In this document: in pieces, positions 35,978-43,618 of the stretch
Numbering within the stretch: the stretch's first letter is position 1
Layout: each line of letters starts with the position of its first letter
NCBI GenBank assembly: GCA_903909375.1
Contig: CAIVVM010000025.1
Coordinates: 62,001 to 126,000 of the forward strand
Direction: 5' to 3'
DNA length: 64,000 nucleotides
Source of the DNA: an uncultured Alphaproteobacteria bacterium
GTDB lineage: Bacteria; Pseudomonadota; Alphaproteobacteria; Caulobacterales; Caulobacteraceae
Position numbers and translations under genes: made by a program
The notes under the pieces: model-generated
What the model saw: the letters and a program-made list of their open reading frames with translations, nothing else
The model's database searches: none
Told to the model about the DNA's origin: nothing

Positions 35978-37609
35978 ATGGCATGGATGTTCGCGGATGT
36001 TTGGGAAGCCATCGCCAGGGCCCAACCGGATCGGCCCGCCGTGGTCCTTGGCGAGCGAACCATCAGCTGGGGCCAGTTTGACGCCCGGGCCGATGCGCTG
36101 GCGGCTCACTTCATCGCACGGGGATTGAGTCACCGGGCCAAGGTGGCGGGGTATCTCTACAACGGGCCCGAATACCTCGAGAGCTACTTCGCCGCATTCA
36201 AGGGCGGGTTTGAGCCCGTAAACACCAACTACCGCTATGGACCCGAAGAGCTGGTCTATCTGTTCGACAACGCCGATGCCGAGGCCGTCGTGTTTCATGC
36301 CAGCTTCGCGGACACGGTCGAAACTATCCGCCCACGCCTGCCGAAAGTGAAGACCTGGGTCGCTGTAGCCGAGCCCGGCCATCCGGTCCCTGCCTGGGCG
36401 GATGACTATGACGCCATCGTCGCGACCACGCCCGCCGTGCGGCCAGTGAAGGCCGCCTGGGGCCGGTCAGGTGACGATCTGTTGCTGCTCTACACCGGCG
36501 GCACCACCGGCATGCCCAAAGGTGTGATGTGGCGTCAGGACGACCTGTTCCAGGTGATCGGCGCCGGCGGCAACGCCGCGCTGGGCATCCCGCCCGCCCA
36601 ATCCATCGACGAGTTGATCGCTCGCCACGCTGCGGCTGGTGACGTGAAGCCCATTTCGTTGATTGCCGCGCCCTTGATGCACGGCACGGGACAGTTCTCG
36701 GCCTTTATCAACTTCAACAACGGCGGCACGGTCGCGTGTCTGCCATCCCGCAAGTTCAGCGCCGTTGAACTGTGGAACGAGGCCGAGCGCCTTCGCGCCA
36801 CCAATATCGTGATCGTCGGCCTGGCCTTCTCGACGCCCATGCTGGAGGCGTTGGACGCCAATCCCGGCCGATGGAACCTTTCCTCTGTTCTGGCCATGAG
36901 CTCGTCCGGGTCCATGTGGAGCCAGGAGAACAAGCGGGGCCTGCTGAGCCATGTGACCTCCGCGGTGATCATGGATAGCTTCGGCTCGTCCGAGGCCGTG
37001 GGCCTGGGCGCTTCGTCCTCCGCGCCCGGAGCCGAGGTTCAAACGGCGGCCTTCATGCTGGGCCCCAACTGCGTGGTGTTCACCGAAGAAGGCCGGCGCG
37101 TCGAGCCAGGCTCGGGGGAGCGCGGGCTGGTGGCGGTAAGCGGCTTCCTGCCGCAGGGCTACTACAAGGACTCCGAAAAGAGCGCCAAGACGTTCAGGAT
37201 CATGGAGGGTATCCGATGGTCGGTGCCCGGCGACTGGGCAGAGGTCAACGCCGATGGCACCCTGAAACTGCTCGGTCGCGGCTCAGTGTGCATCAATACC
37301 GGCGGGGAGAAGGTTTTCCCCGAGGAGGTCGAAGAGGCGCTGAAACGTCACGCCAGCGTCCGCGACGCGGTTGTGGTCGGGGTGCCGGACGCGCGGTTTG
37401 GCGAACGCATCTGCGCCGTCGTGGAGCCTGAGGCCGGCGCGAAACCGACGCTCAGCGACCTCGCCGATTACGTCCGGACCCAGCTGGCGGGATACAAGGC
37501 GCCCCGCGAACTCGTGGTGATCGAGAGCATCGCCCGCGCCCCCAACGGGAAGGTCGACTACAAGGCGATCAAGGACAAGGCGCTGGCGGCGCTGGGGGTA
37601 AGCGCCTAG
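35978..37609 (+). CDS. Acyl-CoA synthetase (AMP-forming)
   Basis: 543-residue adenylate-forming ligase. The P-loop LLYTGGTTGMPKGVMWRQDD is near 169-188, SFGSSEAVG forms the A5 motif, GDWAEVNADG the A7 motif and ARAPNGKVDYK the catalytic lysine region. It matches the long-chain or steroid-type FadD-like acyl-CoA ligases of actinobacteria and alphaproteobacteria. GGGAGG stands upstream of ATG 35978. It ends the ech-lrp-ligase unit and is followed by a palindromic repeat region. Confidence 0.93.
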   Translation: MAWMFADVWEAIARAQPDRPAVVLGERTISWGQFDARADALAAHFIARGLSHRAKVAGYLYNGPEYLESYFAAFKGGFEPVNTNYRYGPEELVYLFDNADAEAVVFHASFADTVETIRPRLPKVKTWVAVAEPGHPVPAWADDYDAIVATTPAVRPVKAAWGRSGDDLLLLYTGGTTGMPKGVMWRQDDLFQVIGAGGNAALGIPPAQSIDELIARHAAAGDVKPISLIAAPLMHGTGQFSAFINFNNGGTVACLPSRKFSAVELWNEAERLRATNIVIVGLAFSTPMLEALDANPGRWNLSSVLAMSSSGSMWSQENKRGLLSHVTSAVIMDSFGSSEAVGLGASSSAPGAEVQTAAFMLGPNCVVFTEEGRRVEPGSGERGLVAVSGFLPQGYYKDSEKSAKTFRIMEGIRWSVPGDWAEVNADGTLKLLGRGSVCINTGGEKVFPEEVEEALKRHASVRDAVVVGVPDARFGERICAVVEPEAGAKPTLSDLADYVRTQLAGYKAPRELVVIESIARAPNGKVDYKAIKDKALAALGVSA

Positions 37610-37720
37610 AGCGGCTTGAGGAAAACCGGGAACCGGTTTTCCGCCCGCAACCCGCTCCAGACATATGAGGGCGATCACGTTTCTCGAGATTGGATTGTTT
37701 CAATCCCATCTCGACATGAT
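37610..37720. repeat. Intergenic palindromic repeat element
   Basis: Two inverted repeats fill this 111-base gap. GAAAACCGG (from 37620) is answered by CCGGTTTTC with a three-base loop, and GAGATTGGATTG is answered by CAATCC-CATCTC about 40 bases later, ending CATGATCTAG. Such mosaics recur between genes in alphaproteobacteria and can serve as terminators or mRNA 3' ends. Here it lies between the convergent ligase and peptidase genes. Confidence 0.6.
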
Positions 37721-39034
37721 CTAGCGCGGCTCCCGGGCCAGCCGGCTGATCAGCAGCGCCGCGCGTTTCGCCTGCCGGTCAAGGCTGGTCAGGTCTGCGG
37801 TCTCGCCGGGCGCGTGGCTGCCCTCGCCGGCCATGCCCAGGCCCACCAGACCGTCAATGAAGGCCACGAAGGAGATATCGCCCGCCCCGCGGTTGGCTGG
37901 GTCGCCGGCAGGCATCTCGGCGAGCCCCAGTGTGGCGTTGACCGCATTGAGCCTGGCCAGCAGAGCTCTTTTGCCCTCAGTCGGCGCCATGGGCGGATAG
38001 CCATCGTCAGAGAAGGCCAGTGACGCATCGGCCAGGTCAAGATGGCGGTCGACGATCGCCTGCATGCGCGCTCGAACCCGCGCCTCCTGTTCAGGAGACA
38101 ACGTGCGGATATCACCGCGGGCCAGGGCGTCCGAAGCGATGACGTTGGGCTTGCCCGTCGCCTGTCCTCCGGTATCGACGGTATTCAGCGTGGCGCTGGA
38201 TCCCCCCAGAACCAGACCGACATTGTAGGTGAGGTTCGGCTCGGGAAGCTCCTGGCGGAATGCATCGATGATGCGGCTCAGTTCGTAGATTGCGCCGCAT
38301 CCTACGCCCGGTTTGCAGACGCCTGAGGAATGGCCGGACTTGGCCGATGTCCGGATCGTCCAGGAGGTGGAGGATCGGCGTGCAATGGAACCCATATCCT
38401 GACCGCCGCGCCGCGCGAGCGTTTCGAAATCCAGCGCCACGTCACTGGCGCGACCTGCTGCGATTAGATCGGCGCGCGCATCGGCGAGCGGCGAACCCGG
38501 ATTTTCTTCATCTCCGGTCAGGACCACGGTGATGTCGGCGGCTTTCAGCGTGCCTGCGGCCTGCATGGCGCGCAAAGCCGCCAGGATGATGACGTTTCCG
38601 CCCTTCATGTCGCTGACCCCGGGGCCCTCGACGATATCGCCGGTGCGCTTCCACCCCTGGAACGGACTATCGGGCTCAAAGACCGTATCGAGATGTCCGA
38701 TCAGCAGGATACGTTTGCCGCGACCTGAACCCTTGTGCGTCGCGATCATGTGCCCGGCCCGCCCGGTGTGGGTCATCGGGACCCACCGGACCTGAAAACC
38801 CAACGCCTCGAACTCGGGCCGCAACAAGCGGCCAACCTGCTCCACGCCCTTGAGGTTCATGGTGCCGGAATTGACGAGCACGAGTTGTTCGAGGAACCGC
38901 ACGTTACGGTCGCTGTCAGCGTCAACGGCCGCGATCATCTTGCGTTCGGCGGTGGTCGGCGTCGCGCCGAAAGCCGGTGCGCCGACCAGCAGCCCTGCGA
39001 CAAGGGCCGTCGCGGCAATCGTTCTCAGGGCCAA
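37721..39034 (-). CDS. Exported M20/M25 metallopeptidase (carboxypeptidase G2-like)
   Basis: 437-residue secreted zinc aminoacylase/carboxypeptidase. Signal peptide residues 1-23 (APAFG). Metal ligands and catalytic residues are in place: H114 and D116 (IGHLDTVF), D142 (GVSDMKGG), the E176-E177 pair (GDEENPG), D203 (ALDFET) and a late His (EGSHAPGE). The dimerisation lid domain is present between. The closest known function is release of C-terminal glutamate from folate analogues or peptides. TTG 39034 is the start, five bases after the XRE gene stop, so the two are probably cotranscribed. Confidence 0.9.
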   Translation of the reverse strand: MALRTIAATALVAGLLVGAPAFGATPTTAERKMIAAVDADSDRNVRFLEQLVLVNSGTMNLKGVEQVGRLLRPEFEALGFQVRWVPMTHTGRAGHMIATHKGSGRGKRILLIGHLDTVFEPDSPFQGWKRTGDIVEGPGVSDMKGGNVIILAALRAMQAAGTLKAADITVVLTGDEENPGSPLADARADLIAAGRASDVALDFETLARRGGQDMGSIARRSSTSWTIRTSAKSGHSSGVCKPGVGCGAIYELSRIIDAFRQELPEPNLTYNVGLVLGGSSATLNTVDTGGQATGKPNVIASDALARGDIRTLSPEQEARVRARMQAIVDRHLDLADASLAFSDDGYPPMAPTEGKRALLARLNAVNATLGLAEMPAGDPANRGAGDISFVAFIDGLVGLGMAGEGSHAPGETADLTSLDRQAKRAALLISRLAREPR

Positions 39035-39039
39035 GGCCG

Positions 39040-39426
39040 TCAGATCGGTTGGCTACGGAGGCTTCGGACAAACTCCACGAGCGCGGAACGCGAAACGCCC
39101 TTGGGCAGGACGGCATAGGCCTTCAGAAGTTCCAGCGCGCCTGGTTCGGCCAGCAATGCGGCCACTTCATCGACGGCGCCGCTGTTTGCGGTGGATTCCC
39201 CGAACATCTCGGCCACGGGGACGTCGAGTGTCTTGGCTATCCGGGTCAGCATCGAGGCGCTGACGCGGTTGGCGCCGCGCTCGTACTTCTGGATCTGCTG
39301 GAATGTCACGCCGGCAGCCTCCGCCAGGGCTTGCTGCGACAATCCCCGCACTTTCCGCAACAGACGGATCCGCGCGCCAACGGCGACGTCGATGGGATCC
39401 GCTACGGTCTCGGGTTTGTTCGCCAT
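39040..39426 (-). CDS. XRE-family HTH regulator
   Basis: 128-residue regulator with an N-terminal Cro/C1 helix-turn-helix (VGARIRLLRKVRGLSQQALA then VTFQQIQKYERGANRVSASM) and a C-terminal helical tail. The layout is the common alphaproteobacterial SinR-like type often found in cell-cycle or metabolism control. ATG 39426 gives a full-length domain; an upstream in-frame start lies in non-homologous sequence. It probably forms an operon with the downstream peptidase. Confidence 0.9.
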   Translation of the reverse strand: MANKPETVADPIDVAVGARIRLLRKVRGLSQQALAEAAGVTFQQIQKYERGANRVSASMLTRIAKTLDVPVAEMFGESTANSGAVDEVAALLAEPGALELLKAYAVLPKGVSRSALVEFVRSLRSQPI

Positions 39427-39457
39427 GTTGTACAGGTCTCCTGAGTTCTGGACAAAT

Positions 39458-39688
39458 CTACCGGGTCTGCTCGGCCTGATCGTCCATTGGCGGTACAAGG
39501 CTATCCTGCGCGACGGGCCTGTCTGATATCGCGTAACAGGCCTCAGCGATTACGATTCCGACCGCACGCCGCAAGGGCGCAAAAGCCGGGATATCCCGCT
39601 CAAGCTGGATCAACTCTTCCTCGTACGGAGACAGAAGCTCCAGAAGGTTTTGAGCCAAGCGCCTGCTGTACTCCGGGTCTTGAATCAT
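39458..39688 (-). CDS. Small alpha-helical protein of unknown function
   Basis: 76-residue acidic protein, IQDPEYSRRLAQNLLELLSP then YEEELIQLERDIPAFAPLRR and an amphipathic tail. No signal or membrane segment. ATG 39688 follows AAGGGGA six bases upstream, better than an in-frame ATG ten codons earlier. It lies 31 bases before the XRE gene on the same strand and may be its operon partner. Function unknown. Confidence 0.65.
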   Translation of the reverse strand: MIQDPEYSRRLAQNLLELLSPYEEELIQLERDIPAFAPLRRAVGIVIAEACYAISDRPVAQDSLVPPMDDQAEQTR

Positions 39689-39825
39689 CGCGTTCCCCTT
39701 GGTTTTTAATTCGACCATTGCGCGGCGCAACGCAAGCAACCGCAACGGGCGTTCGCAAAAGAAGCGACCCATTGTCGCATCTGGCAAGGCCGTCATCGGC
39801 AAGCCGGCGGAGCCGGGCCGCGGCC

Positions 39826-39888
39826 AAAAAAAATGGCCGCACCCGGAGATGCGGCCAAGTCATTAGGGAGGAAACGCCCAAATGGGCA
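39826..39888 (-). ncRNA. Candidate C-rich small RNA with anti-SD motif
   Basis: On the minus strand a compact RNA of about 63 bases can be drawn: a 5' hairpin GCCCA-TT-TGGGC (39876-39887), an unpaired GTTTCCTCCCTAATGACT, and a terminator hairpin of 8 bp (39834-39841 with 39850-39857) ending in eight U (39826-39833). The CCUCCC in the open stretch can pair with Shine-Dalgarno sequences. The layout recalls the Hfq-dependent alphaproteobacterial sRNA families (mmgR/alpha-r8 or suhB/alpha-r14). A promoter-like sequence ends about five bases upstream. No protein fits the region. Confidence 0.65.
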
Positions 39889-39892
39889 AGAT

Positions 39893-39922
39893 GGTTATGC
39901 CCTTTTGCTGCACTGCACGCAA
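39893..39922 (-). promoter_or_regulatory. Promoter of the candidate sRNA
   Basis: On the minus strand TTGCGT (39917-39922) and GCATAACC (39893-39900) are separated by 16 bases. The -10 box resembles the Caulobacter housekeeping pattern GCTANAWC. Transcription would start near 39888. Confidence 0.45.
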
Positions 39923-40227
39923 GTCACGAAATGAACGGACTCTGAAATAGTTCGTCACTTGCGAGCCGATATAGGGGCGGACCGTTGGCGAACCCATTTG
40001 ATCGCGACTTGTGGTTTCGGTTCCGAATTGTGACGATCCTGCGAATTTTGAGCGCAATTTTGATCGTGCGGCCCGGTTTTTCCAGGATTTCCCACCCCGC
40101 ACGAGGGCGGTGATGGCCTGGTCGCCAGGCCACGCGATCCGCCCGTCGTCGTCAGTCGCGCATCACCTTGATGTTGCGATGCGAGAACATGAGGAAGCCC
40201 TTACCTCGCTTCGGTTCAACTGCGACA
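39923..40227. other. Gene-free stretch upstream of the sRNA and the amidohydrolase operon end
   Basis: About 300 bases with lower GC than the surroundings and no credible gene on either strand. A perfect hairpin TGGCCTGG / CCAGGCCA with a TCG loop spans 40114-40132. It could be a processing or termination site for either direction; no T-run follows. Confidence 0.4.
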
Positions 40228-41625
40228 TCAATCTGAAGCAGAGAGAAATTCCAGCCGGCCGGCGATCATGGTCGCCCGCACGCAATCGGCCTGAGGCGCG
40301 TTCATGACCTCCCGGATGGGTCGCTTCAGCAAGCAGAGGTCTGCGGCATCCCCCACCCTGACGATTCGGGGCCCTCGTCCGGGACGCCCGGGTTCATCAA
40401 GATAGAGCGCCAGGGCGGCCAGACCGGAGATTACCTCACCTGCCCCGAGGCGCCGGCCACCCAGGCTGCGACGATCCATGGCGGCCGCCATGCCCAGCCA
40501 GGGGTCGGGCGATGCATAAGGGGCATCCGAACTCCCGGCCACGGGCACGCCCGCCGCCAGCAGACTTGCGCAGCGGTAGAGATCGTCGAGATCGACAGGG
40601 TCGACCTCGTTGAGATAGCGGTCGCCACGCTCCCGAATGAAGGCGGACTGGGTGACGACGGTGAGCTTCAGGGCCAGCAACTGATCAATCGCCGCGCGCG
40701 GAATAACACTGCCGTGCTCTATCCGATCCCCCGGCAAGGAACCTGCCGCCTCGAATGCCGCCAGGCTCAGCGCCAGCTCGGCGGCGGTTACGCAATGGAC
40801 AGCGACGTTTCGGCCCCAGGACCGGGCGCTGGCGATCCGGTTCAGAAAGTCGTCAAACTCCGGCAAGGCGTGATCGTCCAGCAGCACCTTGACCGGCCCG
40901 AGCGTGAAGGCAGCATCGGTCGGCGCCGTCAGCTCGCCCCCGCTCATCAGGGTCAGACGTTGCGGCAGGTCTCCGGTCCGGTGGGCCTGGGCGAGGCGCC
41001 CGGCGGCGTCTGCGTCGGTCGTTACGCTGGCGTCGCTGACTGCGGTGATGCCATAGGCCGCGAGCATCTTTCCGATCGGGGCGAGGCGCGGGGGCTGCGC
41101 GCCGATGCGCGCGCGAAGCCAGACATCCTCCCGCCACAGACGTCCGGTGGGGCGGCTCTGGCTATCCAGTTCCAGCCCGGGCGGATTGGACCCACCGATG
41201 ACGCCTTCCAAAGCCAGGGTGTTGAGTATCCATAGCGCCCCGGTCTGATGCTGGACGCGAAGACGGTGTCGCGGCGCCAATCGATCCAGATCCTCGCGGG
41301 TCAGGTCCCCGGCCATGGCCTCATGATAGCCCGTCACCCGAACCCAGGCGCCCACGGGCTGCGCGGCCAGCGCCGCTGAAATCCGCGCCTGAAAACTGGA
41401 CGGGCCGCTTACGCCATCCAGCGCCACGGTATCTGCCAGAGCCGCCAGTCCGAACAGGTGGATGTGGTGATCACAGAGCCCCGGGATCAGCGCACCGCGC
41501 CGCCCGTCCAGCTCCTCCCCGGCGCGCGCGAGGTCATGCCCGATCCCGACGATGCGACCGTCTTCGATCCGGACATCCTGAAGCGGTCCACCGCCAATCT
41601 CGACATTGCGGATCAGCAAACTCAT
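40228..41625 (-). CDS. Amidohydrolase family 3 protein
   Basis: 465-residue metal-dependent hydrolase of the YtcJ-like amidohydrolase group. The first metal-binding motif is DHHIHL near 52-57; AVHCVTAAE and GDRIEHGSVI supply the later His, and GSSDAPYASPDPWLGM is the catalytic Asp region. The substrate is unknown (amide, N-acyl or ester). Its start overlaps the stop of the CoA-transferase gene (ATGA), making it the last gene of a five-gene operon with acyl-CoA ligase, crotonase and CoA transferase. Confidence 0.88.
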   Translation of the reverse strand: MSLLIRNVEIGGGPLQDVRIEDGRIVGIGHDLARAGEELDGRRGALIPGLCDHHIHLFGLAALADTVALDGVSGPSSFQARISAALAAQPVGAWVRVTGYHEAMAGDLTREDLDRLAPRHRLRVQHQTGALWILNTLALEGVIGGSNPPGLELDSQSRPTGRLWREDVWLRARIGAQPPRLAPIGKMLAAYGITAVSDASVTTDADAAGRLAQAHRTGDLPQRLTLMSGGELTAPTDAAFTLGPVKVLLDDHALPEFDDFLNRIASARSWGRNVAVHCVTAAELALSLAAFEAAGSLPGDRIEHGSVIPRAAIDQLLALKLTVVTQSAFIRERGDRYLNEVDPVDLDDLYRCASLLAAGVPVAGSSDAPYASPDPWLGMAAAMDRRSLGGRRLGAGEVISGLAALALYLDEPGRPGRGPRIVRVGDAADLCLLKRPIREVMNAPQADCVRATMIAGRLEFLSASD

Positions 41626-42644
41626 GCGGCCGCCTTGCGGATACTCAGGGCGGCGAGGGCTGCCACCCGCGCCAGCGCCACGTCGACGAGCACCCCGCCC
41701 CCCGCCTCCAGTCCGCGCAGGGCGCCGATTGCCGCCGCGAGTCCCGTTACCGGATCGGCCAAGGCATCGCCCAGGAAGCGCGGGGCGCCCCGTGGCGTCC
41801 AGCGGACCAGCCCGCCAGCCGCCGCAGCGTCATCGCCAAACGCGACCCGGTCAGCGTCGCCGCCGCTCCATCCGTAACCTGTGATCGCCACCCAGATGAA
41901 CCCCGGCTTGGCGGCAAAGATCTCGTCGGGGTTTATGCCCAGTCCGGTAAATGCGCGCGGCCTGGCGCTGGTGATGAGGACATCGGCGTCCTGGATCGCG
42001 GCCTTGAGGCCGGCGCGGCCTTCCGGGGTCTCGAAATCCAGGCTGATCTGTTGCTTGGTCCCGTTCAGTCGCTGGAAGAACTCAGGGGTTGAGGTGCGCG
42101 TCGGATCAGGCCTGCGAAGGCTCTCGATCCTGAGCACCCGGGCGCCCATCCCGGCCAGGATCGCACCGCACAGCGGGCCCGCCCAGAGCGCAGAGAGGTC
42201 GACGACCCTCGGCATGCCAGGCGCTCGCACGGCGGTCGCGCCTAGGCGTCGTGGCGACGCATCCGGACCGTCGACCACAACCTCGCCCACCACCGCCGCC
42301 GGCAGTCCCAGCCGGGCGGCGCTGGCGACAAGTTCAGCGCAGGTCAGACGCCGGGCATTACGGGACACCGCCATCCAGGGCGCCGTCCCGAAATCGCAGC
42401 CCAGCCAGGCCGGGATCAGATCCTGATCCTCGTCCCGCGCCAGGTTCAGCGCCATCCAGCCATCAGACGCGCGAAACATCCGGCACGCGCCGTTGGGCGA
42501 GCGGCTTCCAGGAGGGCCGAGCTGCAGTTGGCCCGCGCGATCCAGCACGCCGAGGCTCCCGGCGTCGACCCGTTCGCCGAGCCGGGCTGTCAGGTCCAGA
42601 ATCTCTGCTGACTGCCGGCCGATGAATGACGCAACAGGGCTCAT
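41622..42644 (-). CDS. CaiB/BaiF-family CoA transferase with permuted motif order
   Basis: 340-residue family III CoA transferase. The usual N-terminal CaiB core, VVDLSALWAGPLCGAILAG then GARVLRIES and LNGTKQQISLDF, starts only near residue 145. The part normally found behind it, with a Gly-rich turn and ASDGWMALNLARDEDQD, stands in front at about 48-75. The protein ends with GLAAAIGALRGLEAGGG followed by VDVAL. It thus looks like a circular permutation of the family, a version I associate with actinobacterial operons of the same composition. ATG 42644 overlaps the crotonase stop. Confidence 0.8.
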   Translation of the reverse strand: MSPVASFIGRQSAEILDLTARLGERVDAGSLGVLDRAGQLQLGPPGSRSPNGACRMFRASDGWMALNLARDEDQDLIPAWLGCDFGTAPWMAVSRNARRLTCAELVASAARLGLPAAVVGEVVVDGPDASPRRLGATAVRAPGMPRVVDLSALWAGPLCGAILAGMGARVLRIESLRRPDPTRTSTPEFFQRLNGTKQQISLDFETPEGRAGLKAAIQDADVLITSARPRAFTGLGINPDEIFAAKPGFIWVAITGYGWSGGDADRVAFGDDAAAAGGLVRWTPRGAPRFLGDALADPVTGLAAAIGALRGLEAGGGVLVDVALARVAALAALSIRKAAA

Positions 42645-43618
42645 GTGATCTCGGCGTCCACGAGCCCCCAATCCAGCGCGGTGGCCAGATCGATGGGAGC
42701 GCCGGAGATCGCCATGTACGCGGCGCGATGACGACCGATGCGGCGGGGAATGGAAGCCGTGCCGCCGGCGCCCGGTATCAGCCCCATGGAAACCTCCGGC
42801 AGCCGGCACACGGCGCCGGCCCGGGCCGTCACCCGGGCGGCAGCGGCAGAGACTTCAATACCCGCGCCGATGCAATCGCCGTGCAGGTGAACGGTCAGGC
42901 GGTCGCCCAGCGCTCTCACAAGGCTAGCCGGGGATCGAAGCGTACGGATCAGGTGGGCTTCGGCCGGGTCGACGGCCTTGCCGAACTCGTTCAGATCTCC
43001 GCCAGCGCTGAAGGCGCCGCCCTGCCCGCTCAGGGCGACAGGCGGTGCGTCGGGGTGCACGCGGGCAAAGTCCAGCGCCTCGCAGAGAGCGTCACGCATG
43101 GCGGCGTCGAAGGCGTTTCGCGCAGCGGGGCGATTGAGGCAGATTGATAGTGTCCCGCCGTCCATCGTCATCAGGACCCGCGGCTCCTGGTCTGCGCGAT
43201 CCCGGGCTGGCCGGGAGGCTCGCCAGGCCTGAAACCCCCGAGAACGCAGCAACGTCGAATAGGCCAGGGATTCCAGCTGCAACGCCTGGCCGAAGTCGAG
43301 CGCGAGGGTCATGCGCAGTATCTGGGCGGCGACCCCGGCCGCTGCGGGCTGTGCGGCGACCCGCGCCTCAAGATCGGCGATCACGGCGTCGAGTCGGTCC
43401 GATGCGACGCCCGTCCACGGGCGGGGCGGGTCGGGGGCTGCGCTGAGCAGGATATCGAAAGCGTACAGTCCGCTTGCGGGCAATGGCCCCGTCCGATGCA
43501 CCCCCACAAGAACCTGACCGCCGCCGGCGACTGGCCCTTCGCGCCGCCGGTCGAGTTCCATCACACGACACCCCGCGCCCTCCAGCGCGATCAGGTCGGA
43601 GATGACGTCGGAGGTCAC
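42641..43618 (-). CDS. Enoyl-CoA hydratase/isomerase with N-terminal extension
   Basis: 325-residue protein. The crotonase domain begins near 145 (VLMTMDGGTLSICLNRPAAR) with GGAFSAGGDLNEF and the oxyanion-hole GDCIGAGIEVSAAAARV, PEVSMGLIPGAGGTASIPR. The first 140 residues have no match I can name and contain a Gly-Gln-Val segment and several helices; together the length exceeds a normal crotonase by about 70 residues or more. The start is GTG 43618, overlapping the ligase stop (GTGA). Confidence 0.82.
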   Translation of the reverse strand: MTSDVISDLIALEGAGCRVMELDRRREGPVAGGGQVLVGVHRTGPLPASGLYAFDILLSAAPDPPRPWTGVASDRLDAVIADLEARVAAQPAAAGVAAQILRMTLALDFGQALQLESLAYSTLLRSRGFQAWRASRPARDRADQEPRVLMTMDGGTLSICLNRPAARNAFDAAMRDALCEALDFARVHPDAPPVALSGQGGAFSAGGDLNEFGKAVDPAEAHLIRTLRSPASLVRALGDRLTVHLHGDCIGAGIEVSAAAARVTARAGAVCRLPEVSMGLIPGAGGTASIPRRIGRHRAAYMAISGAPIDLATALDWGLVDAEIT

